Shown: positions 30,801 to 39,265 of the stretch, in pieces
Position numbering within the stretch: position 1 is the first letter of the stretch
How the letters are laid out: each line of letters starts with the position of its first letter
Origin: PBB1 sp040400875
Lineage (GTDB): Bacteria; Pseudomonadota; Gammaproteobacteria; Burkholderiales; Burkholderiaceae_C
Assembly (NCBI GenBank): GCA_040400875.1
Contig: JBBAPK010000001.1
Span: 62,001-126,000, forward strand
Length of the DNA: 64,000 bases
Direction: 5' to 3'
Notes under the pieces: generated by a model
Database searches by the model: none
The model's input: the letters and a program-made list of their open reading frames with translations, nothing else
What the model was told of the DNA's origin: nothing
Position numbers and translations under genes: made by a program

Positions 30801-33800
30801 ATGACCTGCGGCGTCCTTCGCCTGCGCGATCAGCTCGATCTGCCCGAGCGTGTTGATCTGCGCATCGCACGCCAGCGCGCCGCGCTCGTCGGTGATGCCG
30901 CTGCACAGCACGCCGAGCTCCTTCAGCTCGGTGCGGTTGTCGTAGGCGTAGAAGCCGCCGACGATGCGGGTGCGGCTGCTCAGGGTCTGCGACAGCCGGC
31001 CGCGCACCTCAACGCTCTGACGGCCGATCGGCCGACCGCGCGTGTCGAGCGCGACCACGTCGAACCTGACCGAGCCCTGCTCGCTGGCCCACGAACGCGA
31101 CTTGATGCCCAGCACCACGGCGCTCGGCCACAGGTCGATGCGGCTGGTGATGGTCTGCGTCTGGCCGTTGGGGTCGAGGTAGCTGAGCTCGCTGTGCAGC
31201 TGGGACGCGCGGGTGATGGCCGGCAGGTTCTTCAGCGTCACCGTGGCCGCGCCGTTGGCGTCGGTGAGCGCCGCGAGCTTGTCGGCGACCAGCCGATCGA
31301 CCGGCGCGGCCTGGGCATCGTCGTCGGGGCCGTTGGACGGCTGCACCTCGTTGGGCGGCGTGAAGTTGTAGCCCTCGTAGCCAGCAAATTCCACGATGCG
31401 CGGCTTGAGCAGCGCCGAGACCTGCGCCGGCGAGTTGGCCATCGCGCCGCCCGACAGGTGCGTCATCTGCACGCCCAGCGGCAGCTCACGGGGTGCGATC
31501 GGCACCTGGGCCGGTGCACTCAGGCGCGCATCGACCAGCGGCACGCTGAACTCCTCGACCCGGAAACTGCCGCTGAACCAATTGGCCTGGCTGCGCTCAT
31601 CGACGCCTTCGCGCTCCAGCCACACGTCGTACTGGCCCAGCTTGGCCGCCGGCGGAATGGCCCAGCTGGCCAGCGCATTGCGCGCGCCGTTCCACACCAG
31701 CGGCTGCACCACCTGCTGGCCGCTGCCCTGGTGGACGATCTTCATGCGCGTGGGCAGCTCGGCTGGCTTCCACGGCGCCAGACCGTTCAAGGTTTCGGCG
31801 CGCAAAAAGTGCTTCATCGACACCGTTTCGCCCGCTCTCAGCAGCGTACGGTCAAACACTGTGTGCGCCACCGAATCGCGCTGCGGGTTGCGGCTGGTGG
31901 GCTGGTTGAAGCGCCACGGCTCGATGCCCTGATGCCAGTTGCTGAACACGAAAGCGGTGTCGACCGGGCTGCCGGGGCGTGACGCGTCGGCCTTGCGTGC
32001 GCTGACGAAATAGGCGTCATCGCCGATGCACTCGGCGGGCTGCGGCCCGAGGGCCTGGGGCACCAGGGCCAGACCACGCGCATCGGTGCGCCCCGACCAC
32101 AGCGGCTTGCCACGGCAGTCGCTGATCGCCACATCGGCGGCTTCGACAGGACGACCACGGTCCAGCGAGGTCACCCACACCGCGCTGTTCTCGCGACCGA
32201 TCTTGGCGTGCACGCCCAGGTTGGTGACCAGCGCGCCGGTGCGCACATACATCGGCGCCTGCGGATCGAGCAGGGCCTGTCCGAGCCGGCCCGATTCGAC
32301 CTCGATCACATGGAAGCCCGGCTCGGTCAGTGGAATGCCCACCACCTCGAACGGCCGCGGATCGCCGCCTTGCAACTGCGGCAAATCGAGCCGCCGGGCA
32401 GCCGCATCGGTCTTCAGCAGCGACAGCGTGCGCGTTTGAACCCAGCGATCCACCTGGATGCGGTAGGTGCGGCCACGGCCATCCATGTTCGACACGGTGG
32501 TCGTCCACTGGTCCTTGGGCAAGCCGGCGTCGCGCGCGCTGATCTGGGTTTCGTGAAACCGGCGCACCTTGGCGTACCAAGCCAGGATGTCGATATCGGT
32601 TTGCAAGCGGCGCACGCGCACTGCCCCCTGGCTCGCGGCCGGGCGCAGATCGCCTTGCACATGACGCAGCGTGAGCGGCAGCAGCGGCGGCGTGGTCGTC
32701 GAACCCGGCGCGTCGACGTAGCGCTCGACGATGCCAAACGGCGCTGCCGAGAACTTGGCCATCGGCGGTGCGTCGCCAGTGGCCACCTTCATAGGGAAGG
32801 CATCGGCATTGGCCAGCGGCCGCCCGGTGGTGTCTTTCAGTCCGGCAGGCAGCGTCAGCGTGTAGACGGCGTTTTCAGCCACGCGCAGCGCCAGCGTGAC
32901 GGCCTGGACCTCGGTCGACTTGTCGTCAGGATCGTGCAGCGGCGCGATCGACTGGCCGTTGGCGCTCACCAGGCGAACCTGCTTGGCGAGCTGGCGCTCG
33001 AGTGGCGCCGAAAAGCGCAAGGTGAGCGGGCGTATCGGCAGGCAAGGCGCACCCGCGCGCTCGCGCTCGCAGGAAAACTCGGCGCTGAATTTCGGCCGCA
33101 CCTTGAAGGCAAAACGCTGCTCGCTGCGAGTGACGACACGCGGGTTGGCGGCTGCCGCAATGCCTTGGCCCCACACCACGCGCACCTCGGTGTCGGCGGG
33201 CAGGGCGCGCGGGCAGCTCAGCACCAGCAGCTTGGCCTGCCGCTCGGCTTCAAGCTTGGCGTCTTTCAGCGCACGCGGTCCGGTGGCCTTGAGGATCTGC
33301 TCGCGCAGCGAGCCGGCCACGATGCGCACGGGCAGGCGCTCGCCAATGCCGTCGACCTCGCACCAGGTGCGCTCGGACACGCTGCGCTCGGTGGCCGCAC
33401 CGTTGAGCGCGAACACGAAATGCTGGTCTTCCTCGATCTGCGCGCCGTCGTAAGGCTGCGGATACAGCACCATGGGCCCGCCAGTGCTGAACTGAAAACG
33501 GGTGTTGCCGGCAAGCGCACCGGCTGCGGGCAGCGGCTTCCAGTCGGCTCGCGCCTGCACGCTGCAATTCACGCCGGGTGGCAGCGGCTGATCAAAGTCG
33601 AACACCCAGCTGCGATCGCTGGTCCAGCGTCCGCTGTGCGCCGTGGCCGACTGCGGCGCGCCCACGCAGCTGAGCGTCACCGGGTCGGGCAAGCTCGGCT
33701 CGCCGAACGGCACCACGGCCTGCGCAAAGCTGATGGCCACCTGCGCGACCTGAGCGACCTCGCCTTGCGGGCTCATGCTGCGGATGGCGGCCGCCTGAGC

Positions 33801-33857
33801 CCAGCCTGCCCACAGTGCCAGCAGCACCCAAGCAGCATTGCGCGTTGTCACACCCAT
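27843..33857 (-). CDS. yfhM: Bacterial alpha-2-macroglobulin family protein
   Basis: At 2004 residues this is the largest gene here. It belongs to the bacterial alpha-2-macroglobulins, which trap proteases in the periplasm through an internal thioester. The thioester motif GCLEQ is intact with Cys at residue 1527, next to an aromatic/proline loop 'ETYPFGCLEQKA'. Upstream are MG-type beta domains, including 'HTVFDRTLLRAGETVSMKHF' and 'GPNVYVSVLVLRG'. A signal peptide ends AQA-AA, and there is no lipobox Cys in the first 60 residues, unlike the lipoprotein YfhM of E. coli. It is co-transcribed with pbpC. Confidence 0.93.
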   Translation of the reverse strand: MGVTTRNAAWVLLALWAGWAQAAAIRSMSPQGEVAQVAQVAISFAQAVVPFGEPSLPDPVTLSCVGAPQSATAHSGRWTSDRSWVFDFDQPLPPGVNCSVQARADWKPLPAAGALAGNTRFQFSTGGPMVLYPQPYDGAQIEEDQHFVFALNGAATERSVSERTWCEVDGIGERLPVRIVAGSLREQILKATGPRALKDAKLEAERQAKLLVLSCPRALPADTEVRVVWGQGIAAAANPRVVTRSEQRFAFKVRPKFSAEFSCERERAGAPCLPIRPLTLRFSAPLERQLAKQVRLVSANGQSIAPLHDPDDKSTEVQAVTLALRVAENAVYTLTLPAGLKDTTGRPLANADAFPMKVATGDAPPMAKFSAAPFGIVERYVDAPGSTTTPPLLPLTLRHVQGDLRPAASQGAVRVRRLQTDIDILAWYAKVRRFHETQISARDAGLPKDQWTTTVSNMDGRGRTYRIQVDRWVQTRTLSLLKTDAAARRLDLPQLQGGDPRPFEVVGIPLTEPGFHVIEVESGRLGQALLDPQAPMYVRTGALVTNLGVHAKIGRENSAVWVTSLDRGRPVEAADVAISDCRGKPLWSGRTDARGLALVPQALGPQPAECIGDDAYFVSARKADASRPGSPVDTAFVFSNWHQGIEPWRFNQPTSRNPQRDSVAHTVFDRTLLRAGETVSMKHFLRAETLNGLAPWKPAELPTRMKIVHQGSGQQVVQPLVWNGARNALASWAIPPAAKLGQYDVWLEREGVDERSQANWFSGSFRVEEFSVPLVDARLSAPAQVPIAPRELPLGVQMTHLSGGAMANSPAQVSALLKPRIVEFAGYEGYNFTPPNEVQPSNGPDDDAQAAPVDRLVADKLAALTDANGAATVTLKNLPAITRASQLHSELSYLDPNGQTQTITSRIDLWPSAVVLGIKSRSWASEQGSVRFDVVALDTRGRPIGRQSVEVRGRLSQTLSSRTRIVGGFYAYDNRTELKELGVLCSGITDERGALACDAQINTLGQIELIAQAKDAAGHPAQAATGVWVTRQGELWFAQDNDDRIDVLPEKSRYEPGDTARLQVRMPYREATALVSVEREGLIDTRVVTLRGRDPTVELKIDKSWGPNVYVSVLVLRGRISEVPWYSLFTWGWREPLSWARSFWYDGREYHSPTAMVDLSKPSFKFGVAALQVGIAAHELTVKVSTDRAQYAVRQKVQAHIQVTQSVAGGKATGAPLAGTEVTFAAVDESLLELKPNESWNLLNAMMRKRAWGVETSTAQGEIIGRRHYGRKAVAAGGGGGRGGTRELFDTLLLWQATVKLDAKGEARIEVPLNDSLTRFRLVAIADGPPGAGIATFGTGSTTVRVTQDLQLLPGLPPLVRGGDSFNATLTLRNTTAREMKVRATLAGAVNRDEAAAGPPLAFAAQDVVLAAGAAREIGWPVSVPVDASSIVWDAAVESLSVAGDAAAAAKDRVKLTQRVTEAVPTRVMQATLARLDGAYSLPVAAPSGSLPETGVKRGGVRVGLQPRLGSALPGLRRYFETYPFGCLEQKAAKAIGLHDAARWAEVVDVLPTYLDADGLANYFPARAGEAPAGNDRLTAQLIAAAQEAGFALPEATRNAMLDGLAAFVEGRIDRRPWAPASAQSSNLAVRKLAALDALARYGRAQPRMLGSIALTPNAWPTAAVIDWLNLLRRMRAQNLAMGELPQRIEQAQQILRSRLVLGGTTLKFSDEAGDNWWWLMDNADANAARLILAVMDEPAWRDDLPRMVVGTLGRQREGAWSTTTANLWGAIALDRFAAKLESQPVTGISELRLGVSGSSTAQPPATFDWAKQPDGGSLTLPWPEAAATLSARQQGSGAPWLSVQSLAAVAITQPIRAGYGVKRSLIAVSRKEASRWSRGDVLRVRLEIDAQADMSWVVVSDPVPGGAALLGSGMGRDSAIAAGAVVAGGDDAAASSASVAYDERSVEAFRRYYAHMPRGRHVLEYTLRLNSVGRFALPPTRIEAMYAPESFGELPNAAIDVVP

Positions 33858-33904
33858 GTCGGCCCCTGTAGCGAGTCTGCGGGCAGTCTAGCGGCGCGAA
33901 GTGG

Positions 33905-35584
33905 TCAGCTCTGGGCGTCCTTGAGCTGCTGCCGGCGCTGGCCTTCGATGGTGCGCAAGCGCGAATCCATCACCGACAACTCGACGAAATCGTTCTGGCT
34001 GGGGTTGGGGCCGGCCAAGCGCCGGCCGGCTCGCAAGCGATCGATGGCACCGGGAAGATCGCCCAGCGCGTAATGCGACTCGGCCTCAGCGCGCAGCGAA
34101 CTCAGCGTGTGCCCCTGCTGCTTGAGCAAGCGGCTGAGCGCCATCCAGGCCAGCGAGTCCAGCGGGAACTGCGCCACCCAGGTCTGCAGCTGATCGGTGC
34201 TCAGCCGCAGGGCCTGGGTGTCGCCCGGCAACGCCAGCGCGATCCGCGCAGACAACAGCAGCACCGGGCGCGAGGTGCTGGCCGCACTCGGCAACACCGG
34301 GCTGCCCGACTGCAGCAGCGGTGCCAGCGCCTCGCGCGCCTGAACGGGCTGGCCGCGGTCGATCAGCGACTGCGTCTGCAACAAACGCACCGCCCGTTCG
34401 GCGCGCGCATCGGCAGCCACCGCCGTCGAGGCGGACTCCGTCAGGGCGTAGTTGCTCGGTGGCGCTCCAGAGCCACGGGCCAGCGACATCGCATTGCGCA
34501 GCGCCACATCCGCGACCTTCCAGTCGCGCAGCAGGCTCGACGCCAGCGCAGCCGAGTAGGCATCGGCGAAGTAATCGGCGCGCGTGGCGCTGGGTGACGA
34601 ACCATCGGCCACCACGGTCTGCCAGTGACGCAACGCTTCCGGGCGCGTGTCCATCAGGACCCGGGCGCGCGCCAGCGACGAGGTGTGCTCGAGCGCCGAA
34701 GCGGGCTGGCTCACCGTCGCGCGCGGCGAGCCCACGCCACCGACACCCAGTCGCGCACGCGCTTCGCCAATGCGCTCGGTGGTCAGCGGGTGGGAGCGCA
34801 AATAGGGATAGCCGCCGTAGTCATTGAGCCGTGAGGCGTTTTGCAGCCGCTCGAACATCGCGGCCATCCCCGAGGGCTCGAAGCCGCCGGTGCTCATCAT
34901 CGCCATGCCGATGCGGTCGGCCTCGCGCTCGAACTGGCGGGAGAAATTCAACTGGCCCTGGATGGCAGCGGCCTGACCGCCCATGATGATCGCGCTGCCG
35001 GCGTCGCCGCCGCCCGAGCGGCTGGCCGCGAGCAGGCCAAGGATCATGGCCGCTGCAGCAATGATGCTCTGCCGCTTGCTGGTGGCAAAACCCTGCGCGA
35101 TGTGGCGCTGGTTGACGTGCGTCATCTCGTGCGCCAGCACCGACGCCAGCTCGTCACGCGTCTGGGTGATCGCCATCAAGCCCAGGTGAACACCCACAAA
35201 ACCGCCGGGCAGGGCGAAGGCATTGACCGAACGGTCGCGAACCAGAAAAGGCTCGTAGGCAAAGCGGTCCTTCAGGTCGTCGTCGACGTCACCGAGCGCC
35301 TGCGCCGCAACGAACAGGGGCTGCCACAGCGACTGCACATATTCGAGCAGAACCGGGTCGTCCAGATAGTCGGGATCACGGCGGATCTCGCGCATGATCG
35401 CGTCGCCCAGTCGGCGCTCGGTGCCGGTGTTGAAGTCTTCCGAGGCGGTGTCGCCCAGCGCTGGCAGGTTGTTTTGCGCGAACACCTGCGTGGGCGACAG
35501 CGCACCGACGCTCAGCGCCGCGCTCATCAGCCAGACGAGCGCCCTGCGACAAACTGAGCTGAAGGTATCGTGGGCAATGGGCAT
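33905..35584 (-). CDS. M48-family periplasmic metalloprotease/chaperone, BepA-like
   Basis: A 559-residue exported zinc protease. A signal peptide ends VFAQ near residue 37. The zinc motif HEMTH is at residues 152-156 and the third ligand Glu is in 'EREADRIGMAMM'. The C-terminal about 250 residues are helical and fit TPR repeats, as in BepA, which checks LptD and BAM assembly at the outer membrane. ATG 35584 (MPIAHDTF) fits a signal peptide; the longer open frame to 36112 overlaps moaC antisense and is not credible. It faces moaC divergently, 156 bp away. Confidence 0.9.
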   Translation of the reverse strand: MPIAHDTFSSVCRRALVWLMSAALSVGALSPTQVFAQNNLPALGDTASEDFNTGTERRLGDAIMREIRRDPDYLDDPVLLEYVQSLWQPLFVAAQALGDVDDDLKDRFAYEPFLVRDRSVNAFALPGGFVGVHLGLMAITQTRDELASVLAHEMTHVNQRHIAQGFATSKRQSIIAAAAMILGLLAASRSGGGDAGSAIIMGGQAAAIQGQLNFSRQFEREADRIGMAMMSTGGFEPSGMAAMFERLQNASRLNDYGGYPYLRSHPLTTERIGEARARLGVGGVGSPRATVSQPASALEHTSSLARARVLMDTRPEALRHWQTVVADGSSPSATRADYFADAYSAALASSLLRDWKVADVALRNAMSLARGSGAPPSNYALTESASTAVAADARAERAVRLLQTQSLIDRGQPVQAREALAPLLQSGSPVLPSAASTSRPVLLLSARIALALPGDTQALRLSTDQLQTWVAQFPLDSLAWMALSRLLKQQGHTLSSLRAEAESHYALGDLPGAIDRLRAGRRLAGPNPSQNDFVELSVMDSRLRTIEGQRRQQLKDAQS

Positions 35585-35740
35585 CAAGCGATCTTTCGCA
35601 AAGGTAGCGAGGGGGTGTGACCCCCCAGCGGCGCCTGGGTTCAGTGGCGAAGTCCGAGGCCACCGCTTTTCCTCAGATACCGGCTGCCTATGATGCCAGC
35701 CAACCCGATGCCAGCCGCGCCCCTCGGGGTCGCCCACGCC

Positions 35741-36301
35741 ATGACCGCACCTGATCACCGCGCCGAATTGCCCGCCACGCCAACCTCGGCCGCGCCATCG
35801 CCCTTGAGCCACTTTGACAGCGCCGGTCAGGCGCACATGGTCGACGTGTCGGCCAAGGCCGAAACCCACCGCATCGCGCGCGCCAGCGGCGAGATCTGCA
35901 TGCTCGGTGCCACGCTCGCGCTGATCGAAGCCGGCCACGCGGCCAAGGGCGACGTGCTGGGTGTGGCACGCATCGCCGCCATCCAGGCCGCCAAGCGCAC
36001 CGCCGATCTGATCCCGCTGTGCCACCCGCTGCCCATCACCCGCGTGGCGGTCGACTTCGCCATCGACCGCGAGACCAGCCGCGTCATCTGTACCGCCCAG
36101 GTCGAAACCCACGGCCGCACCGGCGTCGAAATGGAAGCCCTCACCGCTGTGCAGATCGGCCTGCTCACCATCTACGACATGCTCAAAGCCGCCGACCGCG
36201 GCATGGTCATGGGCAACGTGCGTGTGCTGGAAAAGCGCGGGGGCAAGTCGGGGGATTGGCCAGTCACTGGTCGGTCTGGGTTTCCGGCAACTGGCGCATG
36301 A
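35741..36301 (+). CDS. moaC: Cyclic pyranopterin monophosphate synthase MoaC, altered C-terminus
   Basis: MoaC makes cPMP in molybdenum cofactor synthesis. The core is complete: 'MVDVSAKAETHRIARASGEI', 'KRTADLIPLCHPLPITRV', 'VETHGRTGVEMEALTAVQIG', 'YDMLKAADRGM' and 'VLEKRGGKSGD'. Family members normally stop within a few residues of GGKSG; here the frame continues as 'WPVTGRSGFPATGA', which is out-of-frame reading of a higB toxin remnant. Activity should be unaffected because the catalytic residues lie upstream. ATG 35741 gives 186 residues; an in-frame ATG at 35690 would add 17. No other molybdopterin gene is adjacent. Confidence 0.9.
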   Translation: MTAPDHRAELPATPTSAAPSPLSHFDSAGQAHMVDVSAKAETHRIARASGEICMLGATLALIEAGHAAKGDVLGVARIAAIQAAKRTADLIPLCHPLPITRVAVDFAIDRETSRVICTAQVETHGRTGVEMEALTAVQIGLLTIYDMLKAADRGMVMGNVRVLEKRGGKSGDWPVTGRSGFPATGA

Positions 36302-36357
36302 CCTTCGCCTTCAAGGGCGAGGACGCCGAGCTGATTGATGACCGTGACGACCACTGA
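36250..36357 (+). pseudogene. higB (RelE/ParE-type) toxin remnant, C-terminal third
   Basis: In the frame ending at the TGA 36355-36357 the translation reads 'GLASHWSVWVSGNWRMTFAF' then 'KGEDAELIDDRDDH'. This is the last about 35 residues of a HigB-type mRNA interferase, whose usual form has 'L.GHWSVWVSGNWR.TF.F.G.DA..VDY.DYH' at the end. The first about 60 residues are missing, and the remnant is joined to the moaC 3' end, overlapping it in another frame. The intact antitoxin gene higA follows 9 bp later, as in normal higBA operons. Confidence 0.82.
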
Positions 36358-36366
36358 GGCCAAGCC

Positions 36367-36687
36367 ATGACACGCATGCACAACCCGCCGCACCCCGCAG
36401 CCATCCTGCGAGAAGACATCCTGCCGGGTCTGGGGCTGAGCGTCACCGAGGCCGCGCAGCAGTTGGGCGTGAACCGCGTGACCCTGTCGCGCCTGCTGAA
36501 CGAGAAGGCCGGCGTGTCGCCCGAAATGGCCCTGCGCATCGAGGCGTGGCTGGGCAAAGCCCGGGGCGGCGATGCACGCTTGTGGCTGGCGATGCAATCC
36601 GACTACGACCTGTGGCACGAGGAGCAGCGCGTCAAGGCGACCCCGCTGAACGTCAAGCCGGCGCCGGCAGAACTGGCGGGCGCCTGA
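36367..36687 (+). CDS. higA: HigA-family antitoxin (XRE helix-turn-helix)
   Basis: A 106-residue antitoxin of the HigA/VapI class. The sequence 'MHNPPHPAAILREDILPGLG' is the family N-terminus and 'SVTEAAQQLGVNRVTLSRLL' the HTH, followed by 'VSPEMALRIEAWLGKARGGD' and 'LWLAMQSDYDLWHEEQ'. It appears intact. The cognate higB toxin upstream survives only as a 3' fragment. An alternative start is the ATG at 36376. The next gene begins within a few bases of its stop. Confidence 0.9.
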   Translation: MTRMHNPPHPAAILREDILPGLGLSVTEAAQQLGVNRVTLSRLLNEKAGVSPEMALRIEAWLGKARGGDARLWLAMQSDYDLWHEEQRVKATPLNVKPAPAELAGA

Positions 36688-36689
36688 GT

Positions 36690-37478
36690 TTGTTGCCCGG
36701 CGGGCCGCAGGGTCGCACACCCCACGCCGTCTCCCTATTACGCACCGCCCGGCTGGCGCGCAGCGCCAAGCCCTTCATGGCCCGGGGTGGCTTCAAGCAC
36801 GAGCGGTGCGCGGGATGCCGGCTGTTGCCCAGCCACTGCATGTGTGCCTTGCGACCTTCGGTGCCCACGCGCGCCGGGGTGTGTTTGCTGATGGCCGACA
36901 TCGAGACGTTCAAGCCCAGCAACACGGGCTGGCTGATTGCCGATGTGGTGGCCGACACCTTTGCCTTTGGCTGGGCGCGCACCGAAACAGACCCTGCGCT
37001 GCTGGCCCTGCTGGGTGACCCGCAGTGGCAGCCGTATGTGGTGTTTCCGCAGGACTACGCGCCGCCCGAGCGGGTGGTGCACGCCGTGGCGCCGCCCGAC
37101 GCCGGCCAAGGCGCGACGGCCAAGCGACCGCTGTTCATCCTGCTCGACGGCACCTGGTCTGAAGCGCGCAAGATGTTTCGCAAGAGCCCCTGGCTGGACC
37201 ACCTGCCGGTGCTCAGTCTGAACCCGGACCAGATCTCGCAATACCAGCTGCGCCGCTCGCGCCGCAACGACCACTTCTGCACCAGCGAGGTCGCGGCCTT
37301 GTGCATGAGCCTGGCCGGCGAGCGCCTGGCCGAGCAAACGCTTGAGGCCTATCTGGACGTGTTCACCCACCACTACCTGCAAGCCAAGAACCAGCTGCCC
37401 GTCGCGTGGGATGACGCAGCGCACCAGCGGTTGCGGGAGTTGGCGGGTGTGGCGCGGCGAGCTGCGATTCAGGCTTGA
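36690..37478 (+). CDS. tapT: tRNA-uridine aminocarboxypropyltransferase (DTW domain)
   Basis: A DTW-domain protein related to E. coli TapT (YfiP), which makes acp3U47 in tRNA. The motif appears as 'LDGTWSEARKMFRKSPWLDH', with 'ETFKPSNTGWLIADV' and zinc-type cysteines in 'HERCAGCRLLPSHCMC'. Homology to TapT begins upstream of the first ATG (36777, MARGGFK) at 'LLRTARLARSAKPF', so a TTG at 36690 or 36693 is probably the true start, giving about 262 residues. It lies directly after higA. Enzyme assignment is by family. Confidence 0.82.
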   Translation: MLPGGPQGRTPHAVSLLRTARLARSAKPFMARGGFKHERCAGCRLLPSHCMCALRPSVPTRAGVCLLMADIETFKPSNTGWLIADVVADTFAFGWARTETDPALLALLGDPQWQPYVVFPQDYAPPERVVHAVAPPDAGQGATAKRPLFILLDGTWSEARKMFRKSPWLDHLPVLSLNPDQISQYQLRRSRRNDHFCTSEVAALCMSLAGERLAEQTLEAYLDVFTHHYLQAKNQLPVAWDDAAHQRLRELAGVARRAAIQA

Positions 37479-37701
37479 TCCGCTTTGGCCTGCGTCGGGC
37501 CTGTAACAAACCTGTTTCTGCCGGTAACTTTTGGCAGCCCCGCGGCCCATGCCATTCGCTGGTGAGCCCGCCGTGAGGCGCGCAACACGCCGTTACAAAA
37601 GCCTGCCGACATGTCATGGAACGGCCAGCCGCTGACTCCTAGACTGCCCGCCGGAGGGCCGACAACCGGCCTCGCGGCAGTAACGTTTTTCAGGGATCAA
37701 C

Positions 37702-39117
37702 ATGAATTTCAAACTCAAAACCTGGGCCAGTGGCCCGTTCGCCGCGCTCGCGGTCGCCTTGTCGGTTGTGGCCTGCGGCGGCGGTGGTGGTGGCAGTAGC
37801 AGCGGCAGCAGTTCGTCGGCAACGGTGACGCCAACGAGCTCCGTGTACAACGGCTCCATCAGCGGCTTCGGCTCGGTGATCGTCAACCGAGTGCGCTTTA
37901 GCACCGTGGGTGCGACCACGGTGGATGACGACGGCGCCGAAGTTCGCCTTGACGACCTGCGCATCGGGATGCGGGTGACGGTTAGCGGCACTGCCGACGA
38001 CTCCACGGGCAGGGGCACCGCCACGCAGTTGTTGTTGTAGCACGGCACCACGGGCGCGATCACATCCATCGACAAAGCGGCCGATACGCTGGTGCTGCTC
38101 GGCCAAACCGTCACGACCAACGCCTCCACGAGCTATGAAGGCGTGACCGCTTTCGACTTGCTGGAGTTGGGAGTCGTCATCGAGGTCTACGGCGTGCTGC
38201 AAAGCGACAACACAGTGCTGGCCACGCTGATCGAGAAGAAGAGCGCGCCGACCGGCATTCGCCTGGTTGGGCGCATGAGCGCACTCAATACGACCGCCAA
38301 GACCTTCGTGGTCGGCGGCCTCACCGTGAACTACGCGACGGCCACCACAGTCACCGGGACCTTGGGCAATGGCAAGCGGGTGAAGATCAAAGCCGCTTCC
38401 GACGTCTTGGTCGGTAGCGTGCTGACGGCGTCTTCGGTCAAGGTCAACTCGGGCGCCGCTTATGGCGAAACCGTGGCCGCCAACACTTACCTGAAGCTCG
38501 AGGGTGTTGTCGAGACGCTGCCGGACAGCAATGGCCTTTTGACGGTGTCGGGCACGCCGGTGAATGTGTCCTCGGCAACAGGCAAATCCATCATCACCAC
38601 CGTGGGTCAGTTGATTGAGGTCAAGGGCACCTGGGACGGCAGCGTCCTGCAGGCCACCAAGGTCGAAGCGGAAGATGAGGGTCCTGATCGCAATGAGCTG
38701 TACGGCGCCATCAACACAGCACCACAGCTGGTCGGCACCGACACCCTCTTTGAGGTTCACGGTGTGCCAGTGAGCGTGCCTGCGGCTGTTGTTGGCAGCC
38801 GTACGTTCGCTCTGGGTAACTACGTCGAAATCAAGGGCTACGTGGTGGGCGACGTGCTCGTCGCGACCAAGGTCGAACTCAAGACCGGCAACGATGCGGT
38901 CGGCCGCGAGTTCGAGGACTACGGCGTGATCTCGGATTTCTCGTCAGCCTCCAGCTTCAAGGTCGACGGCGTGCCCGTGGATGCATCCTCGGCACGATTC
39001 GAAGACGGCACAGCGTCCAATCTGGTCAATGGCGCCTACGTCGAGATCAAGGGGACGCAAAACGCCAGCGGTGTTTTCGTGGCCACCAAGGTCGAGTTCA
39101 AGTCAGCCCCGGGCTGA
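37702..39117 (+). pseudogene. DUF5666 lipoprotein gene interrupted by an in-frame TAG
   Basis: A single reading frame of 472 codons from ATG 37702 to TGA 39115-39117 is broken only by TAG at 38038-38040. The N-terminus has a lipoprotein signal peptide (SVVACGGGGGG; Cys about residue 25), a Gly/Ser linker, then repeated DUF5666 beta modules such as 'SGFGSVIVNRVRFSTVGATT'. After the TAG the same frame continues 'HGTTGAITSIDKAADTLVLL' with more modules to the end. Either the gene is a nonsense pseudogene, the amber codon is read through, or a base is wrong. As it stands a 112-residue lipoprotein would be made. An AGGGATC ribosome-binding site precedes the ATG; the 223-bp upstream gap shows no other gene. 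Confidence 0.82.
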
Positions 39118-39170
39118 CACAACGCAGATCGCTCCATCACCGGCCCACGCGCAGCCGGTGACTGCGGCCA

Positions 39171-39199
39171 AGGCCCCTGGCAATCCCAGGGGCTTTTTT
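39171..39199 (+). terminator. Intrinsic terminator after the DUF5666 gene
   Basis: The arms GCCCCTGG (39173-39180) and CCAGGGGC (39186-39193) pair perfectly around a five-base loop and are followed by T6 at 39194-39199. It lies 53 bp downstream of the DUF5666 stop and can close that transcript. It is convergent with pglL. Confidence 0.88.
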
Positions 39200-39265
39200 C
39201 ATCTCGAACCAATCGCAGCGAGCGGGCTCAGGAGCTTTCGACCGAGCAGCGCACGCGCTTGCCGC

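Noticed and set aside
38092..39117. Separate gene starting at ATG 38092
   Set aside because: It is in the same frame as the 37702 lipoprotein start and begins in the middle of a DUF5666 module; it is the downstream part of the interrupted gene.
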